From contig JAAALK010000284.1 of the NCBI GenBank assembly GCA_019279435.1, forward strand, positions 16,621,294 through 16,685,293: a DNA stretch of 64,000 bases. Reading direction: 5' to 3'. Positions 1 to 8,665 of the stretch are shown here, one piece after another. Origin of the DNA: Zizania palustris. Lineage: Eukaryota; Streptophyta; Magnoliopsida; Poales; Poaceae. The notes under the pieces are model-generated. The model ran no database searches, had not been told where the DNA came from, and was given only the letters and a program-made list of their open reading frames with translations. The translations under genes and the position numbers were made by a program. How positions within the stretch are numbered: position 1 is the stretch's first letter; each line of letters starts with the position of its first letter.

Positions 1-175
1 CAAGACTTTAATAGTATCCCATTGGAAAAATAATTAATTTGAACAGCTAGGAACGAGTTCACCAGATAATTAAGTTCACGTGCACGGGCACGTGTCATTG
101 GTCCTTGCTTAGGTGTAAGCGGTGAAGTGTTGGCTGCTGTTGTGGTTGTATCAATGGCAGCGATGTCCTCATCAT
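1..175 (-). pseudogene. 3'-terminal coding segment of Ty3/gypsy element, copy A (cut by window edge)
   Basis: The minus-strand translation holds the motif GPMTRARARELNY followed by LVNSFLAVQ. This type of motif occurs near the C-terminus of many grass Ty3/gypsy polyproteins. The segment is identical by eye to 2655-2829 and continues beyond position 1, so its 3' LTR, if present, lies outside the window. Confidence 0.6.
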
Positions 176-222
176 CCTCCCCTTCTTGCAACAGAGTCGT
201 CCTCGACTCGAACGTGTCTTCC

Positions 223-1788
223 TCACGCAAGTATGGTTTCAAATCTTGGTCCCCAATCTTCCACGATGTTCCATGCCCTTGATTTTCTCACAACGCATCC
301 CTTAATCCATGTAATAATTTCTGTAATTGAAAACAACAACTTATGGTGCAGCAACCTTTTCTCAAATATATAAAATATAAATCTAATATAGAAAGCATGC
401 ACCTTTGTTTTTATTATATTTATATCCCAGCCGGTGATGTCCTCATCATTCTCTCCTTCTTGGCAGCAAACCGTCCTCGGTTTGTTCTTGTGTTCATCAT
501 CAATGCAACTCCTAGCAAAAGAACCATTATTGTGCAGTATCTCTTGTTCTTTAAACATGTGGTGAATTGAAGAAACCCAACTCACCAAATCCTTTGCTTG
601 AACAAATGACATCGAATCTATACTTTTAGATATTGGAATTTGAATTGTGGCATTGCTAAGCAGCCCACAAGGCTCTCCTTCTTGAAAACAAACCTGTGTA
701 TTTAAATCAAAACAAGAGACTCTCGAGATAATATGATTAGTTAAAGCACCTTGGTCAAGACTATTATTTTTAGAATTTACATGCTGTTTCAAATCTGAAC
801 ATATGTAAACTCTATGCACAAAGTATACTCCTTGATCATTGTATTTTCCAATTACGTGAAAACTCATTTGATCAGGACATGGCAAATCAGGTCTAGTGAG
901 TAATTTCTCATTTAAAGTACTAAGTTCACAAAGATCATCAAGTTCAATATAACCCCAAGTATTTAAAGAAGATAACAATTTCTGTTCTTCCTTTTCACTA
1001 GCAATGTGAACAACATGTATCAAATCACTGGCAACAAAGTCAACCTGTTCATTAACTAGTTGTGGCATGTATACAAGTGAAGTATTAACACACAACTCTT
1101 CTTTATTACAAGGAGTGTCAAACAAATCATCTAGTAACAAAGCAATTTCAGCAAAAGATTCTACTAACGATGGCTCTATAATAGCATGAATGGTGGAGAA
1201 TTGTGTTTCATCAAGAGTACACTCACCTTGATTAATTTCAGCACATATATTACCTTGCAAAATCTTTTCCGATGATGTAAGTGCATTTTTATTCTCCTTT
1301 TCCTGTTCAAGGTTAGTAGTACTAGCAGGCACACCAAATGGTGTTTCCTCTAAATCAGTAGCAATCTGAATTTCAGCTCGACATGCAAGTTCAAACAATT
1401 GAGAGAGAGAATTATATGTTTCATGAAGAAGCATTTTCTGAATTTCCTTGTTAAGCCCACGTAAAAACCTTTGTTCTATAGATTCTTCACATTCATCTAT
1501 AGCACAACGTAATAAACAAGTATGCATATCATGATAGTATGAGGCAACACTTCTGCTATCTTGTTTTAAACATTGTAGTTTCTTTAATAGTATCCCATTG
1601 GAAAAATAATTAATTTGAACAGCTAGGAACGAGTTCACCAGATAATTAAGTTCACGTGCACGGGCACGTGTCATTGGTCCTTGCTTAGGTGTAAGCGGTG
1701 AAGTGTTGGCTGCTGTTGTGGTTGTATCATGGCTGTTGTTGATCGGTGAATTCAACAAGCCGAGAGCTAAGTAGCAAAGCAAAGGCAC
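223..1788 (-). pseudogene. Ty3/gypsy gag-like open frame (chimeric, 521 codons)
   Basis: The frame opens just downstream of the primer binding site. Residues about 36-70 carry the MTRARAR segment that normally ends the polyprotein. From about residue 70 the text is gag-like: a KLQCLKQ segment, then SVASYYHDM, then EQRFLRGLNKEIQKML and a SLSQLFELACRAE tail, as in retrotransposon gag capsid domains of grasses. The rest, to residue 521, is low in recognisable domains and has no zinc knuckle. The N-terminal part is therefore a graft of a 148 bp 3'-end module (1582-1729) onto gag. Function as a capsid protein is unlikely; the open frame may simply have escaped stops. Confidence 0.5.
1582..1729 (-). 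repeat. Copy B of the 148 bp gypsy 3'-end module, inside gag
   Basis: Sequence from the CTTTAATAG motif to the end of GTGGTTGTATCA matches positions 6-153 and 2660-2807 with no difference seen by eye. It is joined in frame to gag-like sequence at the CTTTAATAG end. Confidence 0.8.
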
Positions 1789-1887
1789 AAAATGTTTTTG
1801 GGATTTTCAGATCGAAACTTATCTTTGGGCAAAAGTGGATTGTAGGAAAAATAAAGAACAAAGGAGAAGGAAATCTCTCACCGATCA

Positions 1888-1905
1888 ACCTGAAATCTGA
1901 TACCA
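1888..1905 (-). other. Primer binding site (initiator tRNA-Met type)
   Basis: The minus strand reads TGGTATCAGATTTCAGG. The first ten bases match the complement of the 3' end of plant initiator tRNA-Met. It sits just downstream of the LTR-like block and before the gag-like frame, which fixes the orientation of this element. Confidence 0.7.
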
Positions 1906-1907
1906 CT

Positions 1908-2542
1908 TAATAGACCCGAACGGGTACGGGGGAGCCCGATCTTTCGATGAGAGATGGAGGATGTGGTGAATTTGGTGGAGGCCGACGTTGGCTGCCCGAC
2001 TACCACAACCAAGATGGTGTGGCGCCTTGAGCGACAGGTACACCGTCTCCTGATAACTACGATTTGGGGGTGAAGATCGACGTTGTGCTACCCGACTACA
2101 ACAACCACAAGGTTGCTGCGCCTTAGCGATAGTTACACCGACTCCGGTTGTTGCTGTTCTTGCCGTGCCAAGAACAGCCTTGAACCTGCAAGCAATCGAA
2201 GAACAAGCAAGAACAAGATGACAAGCAAACACTCACGGATGTGATAGAAGTTGGAGTTTTGATTCAAGTAATCGGGCGGTCTAGCCGACACGCGCGTTAC
2301 AAGGAAGTAGCAGCAGCTAACTTACATCAAAACAAAACCCGAGTTCTTTTGTGGCTACCACTTGCTTTTAAAGGGAAAACTAGAAACTCAGGATGGAGTC
2401 ACGATTGTTCTTCGGCAGTTTCTGGACGTTTCGTATGTCCTCTGCCATTGATTCTTGATCCGTTGGAAAGCAGACGAAGAGACCTTTCCAACAAGTACTT
2501 ATTTGCATTAAACAACCTTGGGAGTTGAAAGATATGCTCCAT
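1908..2542 (-). repeat. Ty3/gypsy long terminal repeat (approximate limits)
   Basis: This block lies between the 3'-terminal coding segment (stop near 2543) and the primer binding site, which is the place of an LTR. It contains short open frames on both strands, none resembling a known protein. Exact TG/CA ends could not be fixed, and only one copy lies in the window, so the limits are estimates. Confidence 0.5.
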
Positions 2543-2829
2543 TTAATCTCGGATTTCTGCAGTTACAAGAGTTCCTTCGGGTGCACGAACATTGTTGCCT
2601 TCTCCACTCCTAGCTGGTTCAATTCCTAAGCACTTAAGGATTATAAAGTCATCACAAGACTTTAATAGTATCCCATTGGAAAAATAATTAATTTGAACAG
2701 CTAGGAACGAGTTCACCAGATAATTAAGTTCACGTGCACGGGCACGTGTCATTGGTCCTTGCTTAGGTGTAAGCGGTGAAGTGTTGGCTGCTGTTGTGGT
2801 TGTATCAATGGCAGCGATGTCCTCATCAG
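2543..2829 (-). pseudogene. 3'-terminal coding segment of Ty3/gypsy element, copy C
   Basis: Open on the minus strand from 2829 to a stop at 2543. It contains the MTRARARELNYLVNSF motif and then an SCDDFIILKCLG stretch and a basic, glycine-rich tail. It is the full version of the segment cut off at the window start. It is truncated at 2829, where unrelated GGGTTT-rich sequence begins. Confidence 0.55.
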
Positions 2830-3169
2830 GTTGGGTTCGGGTTTAGATTTAAACCCACGAGTTTTTGTGGGTTTACCCGATTACTTTAAATTATATAGAG
2901 TTTATCTCATTTTCTATTTATTTCCCGTGATAATTTTATATTTGTTGTGAATTTTTAATTATATTTATGTAGAGTACAAACTGAAACATGTGGGTTTCGG
3001 GTAACCGACAGGTTCGGGTTTCATTTTAAACCTATGGATTTTGCGGGTTTGCTTCGTGGGCGGATTTTCATCAAACCCATGGGTTTCAGACCCATTATCA
3101 TTGCTACACATTGCTGATCTAATCAAACATCCCTTGCTAGTCAGCTTGGGGATCGTGTTATATAGGACA
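2830..3169. mobile_element. hAT-like fragment rich in GGGTTT/AACCC motifs
   Basis: Repeated GGGTTCGGGTTT and AAACCCATGGGTTT motifs in both orientations resemble the subterminal repeats of plant non-autonomous hAT elements. No clear terminal inverted repeat or target duplication was found, so this is a degenerate fragment at best. Confidence 0.35.
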
Positions 3170-3663
3170 CACTACAAGAATCCAACAAACTTCTATCGAC
3201 CAAAGCCAACAGAAGTTAGGCTAAATCCAACGAAAAAAGCTAACTTCCATCGGCTTTGCCAACAGAGGCGATTCAATGGAAATTGACTAACTTCCTTCGA
3301 CCGCCGACGGAAGTTAGTTAACTTCCATTGGCTAGACGTGGTCGACGGAAGTTACCAGGAAATCGGTAATTTCCGTCGGCTAATGTTTGGCCGACGAAAG
3401 TTACATTTTTTCTTTTTTGTTATTGTTTCACACGAGTACATAGATTTTTTTTTAATTTTTTCTGTTCTTTCACATGATACAGATACAACACTTCCCCACA
3501 ATCATATAAAGACTGCACAACCCATATTTTTTTTGTTTTTTTGTTCTTTTGTTCTTTTACAAGAATACAAAACAATATGAATAAATAATTTGAAAGAAAA
3601 CTGTTTTCATTGGGATTCCTCCCTTAAAAAACAGCAAGGATTCACCCCCCTTATATCTCAGAT

Positions 3664-4232
3664 TAGAGATGGCAATGGGTGTCCGAAACCCGAATACCCG
3701 ACGGGTTTTACCCAATATGAAGACAGGTATGGAACAATATCTTTACCCACGGATACGTTAATGGAAGAAAACCTCTACCCATCGGGTATAACGGGTACGG
3801 GTACAACTACGTACTACCCATACCCGCATACCCATGGGTAATATATACCCGCACCAATAACATATGTCCTAGGCTCCCAGCTTAAATTACCCAAATCGAT
3901 AATTTAGCCCAAGGCCCAAGCTCATCACGCTCCGCATGAGCATGTCTTGTATAAATTGGAAAAGTAGCACACATACACAATAAACCTTATTTTATTTTGA
4001 TTCACGAACGTGCTGGTCTGTTTAATTGGTGACGGGCTGCTGGTTGATAATTATTTGTCGGGTGGTTACCGGGTGTGGAATACCCACCGGGTATCATTAC
4101 CCGCTCGGGTGCACGTATGGAAACAGTTTGTTACCCGTGAGCAGGTGCGGGTAGTGTATCGGGTATAATTTAATTTCGCGGGTACGGGTATGAAATGGTA
4201 CTACCCGGCAGGTAGTTACCCGTTGTCAATAC
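3664..4232. mobile_element. Non-autonomous hAT-like element (ACCCG/CGGGTA rich)
   Basis: The left terminus TAGAGATGGCAATGGGT is typical of plant hAT elements. The interior is packed with ACCCG and CGGGTA motifs in both orientations. The right end near 4232 (ACCCGTTGTCAATAC) is a poor match to the expected inverted terminus, and no 8 bp duplication was seen. The right terminus was probably lost or mutated where the next CACTA fragment abuts. Confidence 0.5.
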
Positions 4233-4285
4233 AAAGAAAAAATAAATAATGTCTTATATTGACTATTGTTTTATAACATATGCAG

Positions 4286-5277
4286 TTGTAATTCACGCGG
4301 TGACGAGTCTAAATTGTATGGGTACTTAAACCCGTCATTAATAAGTCAAAGTGCGCTGAACCCGACACTAAACCAGAATGATAGCAAGTACTGGACTGCG
4401 GGTAAGAAAAAATTTCAAAGAAAGATGTTCAATAAAGACGAAGACAAACTTAAGAAGAACAAAAGGAGTTGTGCCGCGTTGTATATTGCGCGGTGCATGT
4501 ATCAATGGAAGGACAGAGAAATGATAAGTGGGGCATATAACTTTAAGTAAGTATACCCACTATATCCACTTAAACACGTTTTATCGATTATGAAACTAAC
4601 ATAATCATATATTACTTCTTTCGATAGTGATCATTGGATTGCACTTCTGATATACCCAAAAAGCTCAAGGGTTTATGTGCTCGACTTGCTCGACAAACCC
4701 AAAAAAGAATATCAAGATATATTAAATGTTATTCAGAGTGCATATAGATACTACATGGAAAAGTTAGGTGGCCCACATGATCCACAGAGGCCGAAAGAAA
4801 TGCTTATCAGAACCAACTATCCGGTAATATTATATTTTTAAATTTGTTAATTCAATTGATAAAGCCAAACTATATATCGTTCTAACTTTGTCTATTTTGA
4901 AGTGTCACAAACAATCTCTTGGTTCCGTGCATTGTGGCTACTATACTTGTGATTTCATGAGCAATAACTTAGGAAAGTTTGGGCGGACAGTATCTGAGGA
5001 TACTAAAGAAGTAAGTTGATTTCTTGTGTGTTAATCTAATATAACTTGCAGCGTATGTACTTATATTTTACGTATGCAGGCGTCAGGTCCATCAACCGTT
5101 GCCCAGAAGAGCCAACTCTCTGAATCACAAATGTACGAAATCGTATCAAGGATGTGCCGCTTCACGATGCATGAGATTCTTCATGAGCTTGGAGTATTTT
5201 TCGATCCTGAGAGTGAAGTGGCCAAGCATCCAACTCTATATGATTGGGCCGGAAGAATGAAAAGGCGAACCAATTAA
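4286..5277 (+). pseudogene. Ulp1/SENP-like C48 cysteine protease of a CACTA element, four exons, 5' end missing
   Basis: A gene model with good splice signals can be read: exons 4286-4546, 4628-4823, 4903-5010 and 5080-5277, with GTAAGT, GTAATA and GTAAGT donors and AG acceptors, in frame throughout. The joined protein shows the C48 signature: histidine in NDHWIALLIYP, aspartate in VYVLDLLD, glutamine in CHKQSLGSVH and cysteine in VHCGYYTCDF. These proteases cleave SUMO-like tags in host cells; transposon-borne forms are common in plants and their role is uncertain. Introns are 81, 79 and 69 bp. No stop interrupts the four exons, but the N-terminal part upstream of 4286 is lost. The first exon may begin at an acceptor at 4284-4285. 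Called pseudogene because the gene is truncated, although its catalytic core looks intact. Confidence 0.65.
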
Positions 5278-5404
5278 GATATGAGTTAGCCTTCCAAGAA
5301 AACATAAACCGCATGAGCATGTATTTGTGAAACAATGAATTGTGTTGATGGATGTTTATTGTGAAACATAAACCGGAAGAATGTAAACATTGTGAATTTT
5401 TGAA

Positions 5405-5530
5405 AATTGATGAGATTGATGGTTGTTGTGTTGATGTGTTGTTGTTGTGGATGTGTATGTGGATATGTGGATATTTTGCTGCTGTGTATGTGGATATGTG
5501 GATGTTTTGCTGCTGTGTATGTGGATGGCT
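5405..5530. repeat. GT-rich short tandem repeat in the CACTA 3' region
   Basis: Two to three imperfect copies of a unit containing GTGTATGTGGATATGTGGAT followed by a TTTTGCTGCT segment, spaced about 36 bp apart. Open frames across it on both strands are low-complexity artefacts. Confidence 0.6.
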
Positions 5531-5594
5531 GTGTGAAGCATATAATTTCTGTGTTTTGGTTTGTGGGATCACAGCATTCTGTGTTATGGGTTAT

Positions 5595-5834
5595 ACACAG
5601 CAGTGGCGGGCAGATGAGGTAGCTTGCCCGTTACTGCTGTTGACATAGTGGTGGCGGGCATGCTGACATCATCTGCCCGCCACTGATATTGATAATAGCA
5701 GTGGCGGGCCGATGAGGTCAGCGCGCCCGCCACTGCTAACCAGCGATAGCAGTGGCGTTAGAGCAGTGGCGGACTGGATGCCCGCCACTATAGGTCGATT
5801 TTGCCCGCCGCTACAGTGTCGCTTTGTAGTAGTG
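5595..5834. repeat. Subterminal inverted repeats and right terminus of the second CACTA
   Basis: At least five copies of the AGTGGCGGGC motif or its complement occur in about 200 bp and end at TAGTAGTG. Such clustered motifs are the expected TNPA-type binding region. Confidence 0.6.
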
Positions 5835-6719
5835 TCAGATAGTGAATAAAGTTTAAATTAACAACATAATTAACTAAAATCAGCAAGGATTCACCCCTTT
5901 AATTTCAACTATTACATGCAAAGCACTCAAGGTCAGTGAACAGTAAAAAATTACATGCAAAGCACCAAATGTCTCCGCAACTTCTTGGGAGTGATTGATA
6001 CTTAGTTAGGTTGCAGGTCTTGACACCAACATAAAAACAAGTAGGCAGAATCAAATTGTGGTGCATATAACACAACACATCCGATTTATTCAGCAAATAA
6101 ACCCTGAAATAGAAATAGTGAATGCAGTTATGAATATCTGCTATAAGAGTACAAGCATATGTAAAGAATGTTGAAATGCTTATAGTCTTTAACTAACCCG
6201 AATATGATCCTCAATTGTGCTTCTAACATCCATGTATAATTCTATTGTTGTGACAGGAACTACATTAATAAAATGTAAAACTTGAATATTAAGAAGGTAC
6301 CATAACATATACAGCCAACAAGCTAAGCTGAAATTCAACAAATAATATGGAGTATAAATATGTTCAAACTCTGAATAATAAAATATATAAGGCATCCAGG
6401 TAAACTAATAGCATGACATGTTCATTTCGTGATTATTTCATGATTATTATTTCTGTACACAAGAAAGACCACCAATCAATTCTAGTAGTAGACAATCCAC
6501 ACTCTCTAAAAGTTATTCAATGCTCACAAGTTCACAAGAGTCCTTGCTCTTGATTTAACCAGCAAAAAAAACTATCACTTTTCCATGCATGTTTCTATTC
6601 ATAAAAAATCCCTTGTACATAATCATTCACGCTCACTTTGAGTGTAGGAATAAGAAAAATAAAATTGACAATCGATTCGTGATCCTTACTTTCGAGCTCT
6701 CACAATCATGCTTGTCAGG
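5835..6719. other. AT-rich interior of CACTA-A without recognisable gene
   Basis: No frame here looks like a known protein. The 17-base string CAGCAAGGATTCACCCC at 5881-5897 is an exact copy of 3632-3648, so it brackets the nested insertions. Confidence 0.5.
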
Positions 6720-7054
6720 AGCAGTGAGAGACGATGGTGTTGGCCTTGGAGGAGAGGGCGAAGATGGACACCCGCTTGCCGGTGGAGGGCGGGCGGTCGA
6801 GGTCGTTGTCATCGTTCACTGGGTAGAGGCGGCGGCCGGGTAGAGGCGGTTGGCTGAGCGGTGGCGGCCGGGTGATATGGCGGGCGGAAGCAGCGGGCGC
6901 ACGGAGAAGGCCATGGAGAGGAGGCGAGGAAAAAGGAAAACCTAGCTAGGGCACGCTCTCAGCGCGGCGGCGGATCAAGAAAAGCCGACGGAAGTTACAT
7001 AACTTTCGTCGGCTTTCGGAAATGCCGACGGAAATTTACTGTTTTGTTTTAGTG

Positions 7055-7345
7055 ACCTCTCTGTTTGGCCTGATAGAATAGAGGTGTATCTTCTTGCGGG
7101 TATCATATCCGTCACTCTTATCACCTCAGTAATAATCTATTATTAGTGACGAACATACACCCAATGGTCCATCTTTAGTGATACGAGAACATCTATATAC
7201 ATGTCACTAATGATCCATCATTAGTGATGGGTATATATGTATATCCATCAGTAAATGTCACATTTACTAATAGATATAGATCTATATCAGTTACTAAAGG
7301 TGTACCATTAGTGATGAGTATAAATGTTTACGCGTCACTAAATGT
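7055..7345. repeat. CACTA-like subterminal repeat cluster (ATTAGTGATGG motif)
   Basis: Several direct and inverted copies of ATTAGTGATGG / CCATCATTAGTG and GTCACTAA occur within about 240 bp. This resembles the subterminal region of a third CACTA family. A related cluster lies at 51795-52085. No terminus was found here. Confidence 0.4.
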
Positions 7346-7444
7346 CATTTATTTCATTTTAAATCTATTCGATATAGCTTCGTTTAGTTTTTCTTTTATT
7401 TTAAATGAGGTGACAATTAGATATGAGGTGGTCATAGAGGAGCT

Positions 7445-7795
7445 CTTTTCATCGTGTTAGTCATCATTCTAATGTTTAAAGTGCTTCTAAATTATCTTTT
7501 AACTATATTTAAAGTATATCTAAATTATCTCTAAAGTACTTTAAAATTATCTCTAAACTATGTTTAAAGTATATTAAATTATATCTAAGGTACCCCTAAA
7601 TTATCTCTAAACTACCCCTAAAATACTTCTAAACTAGTCCTAAATTATTCCTAAAATATTAATAAACTTTTTCTAAATTACTTCTAATATACTTCTAAAT
7701 TATCCTAATTGTCGTTGCATATGAACAACAATACCCTACGTATACTTCTAAATTACCCTACTTGTCGTTGTGTATGAACAACAATAGCCTACGGA
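7445..7795. repeat. AT-rich degenerate short repeats and a 53 bp duplication
   Basis: About 230 bp consist of imperfect CTAAATTATCTCTAAA-type units. At the right end a segment containing GTCGTTGCATATGAACAACA is repeated once 53 bp further on (7711 and 7764) with a few changes. Confidence 0.55.
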
Positions 7796-7844
7796 GATAC
7801 TAGACTCATCGATAGATGATATGTCGATTAGGCTGATTGATGCT

Positions 7845-8010
7845 AGATCGATACATGCTCTATTGATCTAGGATAATCGGCCTAGATCGATACATGCTCT
7901 ATTGATCTAGCGCTTGTCGGCCTAGATCGGTATATGAAGCATCGATAGAATCTTTTCTCTATCCGATATAGACTGATCGGTCTAGATCAGCATATCATTT
8001 ATTGATCGGC
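7845..8010. repeat. 39 bp period tandem repeat with a CTAGATCGATACATG core
   Basis: A 27 bp string is exactly duplicated at 7845-7871 and 7884-7910. Weaker copies of the GGCCTAGATCGGTATAT form follow to about 8010. Confidence 0.6.
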
Positions 8011-8657
8011 CTAAATTGGTACAATAATTACCGACAGAAGGCAGTTTTTTCAAATTCTTAATTTCACACGTTAAATTTGAAAATTTGAATAAAAAATTAT
8101 TTTTTAAAAAATCAAAAGATGTCTCCTATTTTTTTGTCACGTAATCTAAGAATTCTCCGCTGAGGAACAGAAAATAGGCCATTAGACGCGGTATGACAAA
8201 ACAGAACATGGGCCGAGCTAAATTCCTTTTCCTTTGGTTGAGGAAGCCGTATTGTCCCAGATTGCCAAGCAGAGCCCTCTTCTAGATAGCCCATCGCTAT
8301 CTCCTCTCAGAAAACACGGGCCCATACTTCGAAACAGAAGAAAGCTTAAGTTTACCTCATTTTGCTAATTTGTTTGCCATTTAGGGACGACACAGATGCA
8401 TCGATCTGTAAGCACGTCAAAGCTGAAACACGGTAAGCTAGTAAAATAAAGCATAATTTACATACCGAAATTTTGCCACGGTGTAAAACGTGCCCCTGGT
8501 TGTAAACTCGTATGCCCAATGCGGTGTCGCACAATCACCTTTTGGACCTTTGATCCCGAGCCCCGACCCCACACAAGCGGATCGTGCAGCCGCGAGCGGA
8601 GATGCGGCGTCCGCCGCCGCCTCCGCCACCAGCAGCAGCACTATTTGCCGCGCGCTC
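8011..8657. other. Non-TE-like sequence left of the hAT insertion
   Basis: No repeat or protein domain is recognised. The last 150 bp are GC-rich with CCGCCG and CAGCAG runs, like the 5' region of a grass gene, but no gene can be supported. The sequence resumes at 12368 beyond the hAT element. Confidence 0.35.
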
Positions 8658-8665
8658 CTCATCAC

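Larger units (their letters stand above)
1..2829 (-). mobile_element. Rearranged Ty3/gypsy LTR-retrotransposon remnant in tandem arrangement
   Basis: Read on the minus strand the order is: 3'-terminal coding segment (2829 to 2543), LTR-like block (about 2542 to 1908), primer binding site (1905 to 1888), leader and gag-like frame (1788 downward), then a second copy of the 3'-terminal coding segment (175 to 1) that leaves the window. A 175 bp block at 1-175 is identical by eye to 2655-2829, giving a 2654 bp repeat distance. This end-LTR-start order is what an LTR-LTR recombination or tandem array of a deletion derivative would give. No protease, reverse transcriptase or integrase is visible, so the copy is not autonomous. 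Confidence 0.7.
4233..5834 (+). mobile_element. 3' part of a second, unrelated CACTA element carrying a Ulp1-like protease gene
   Basis: The right terminus, read inward from 5834, is CACTACTACAAAGCG. It is preceded by several inverted copies of a CAGTGGCGGGC/GCCCGCCACTG motif (about 5595-5800). This differs from the CCGTCGGC motif of CACTA-A, so it is a different family. The left end is missing. Position of a C48 protease gene upstream of a CACTA terminus matches large plant CACTA elements that captured Ulp1-like genes. Confidence 0.6.
3170..7054. mobile_element. CACTA-A: decayed CACTA (En/Spm) element with nested insertions
   Basis: The left end is CACTACAAGAATCC and the right end, read inward, is CACTAAAACAAAACAG. 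Both ends carry inverted copies of a CCGTCGGC/GAAGTTA subterminal motif (3195-3410 and 6974-7035), the pattern of CACTA transposase-binding regions. Flanking triplets are ACA and ACC, so a target duplication is only two-thirds matched. A GC-rich block at 6720-6960 sits inside the right end, as in CACTA-B. No transposase coding sequence of this family remains; the interior is occupied by a hAT-like fragment and part of another CACTA. Confidence 0.6.

Noticed and set aside
5162..5572. Histidine/threonine-rich frames across the GT-rich repeat
   Set aside because: Artefact of a GTGGATATGTG-type repeat, antisense to the protease gene.
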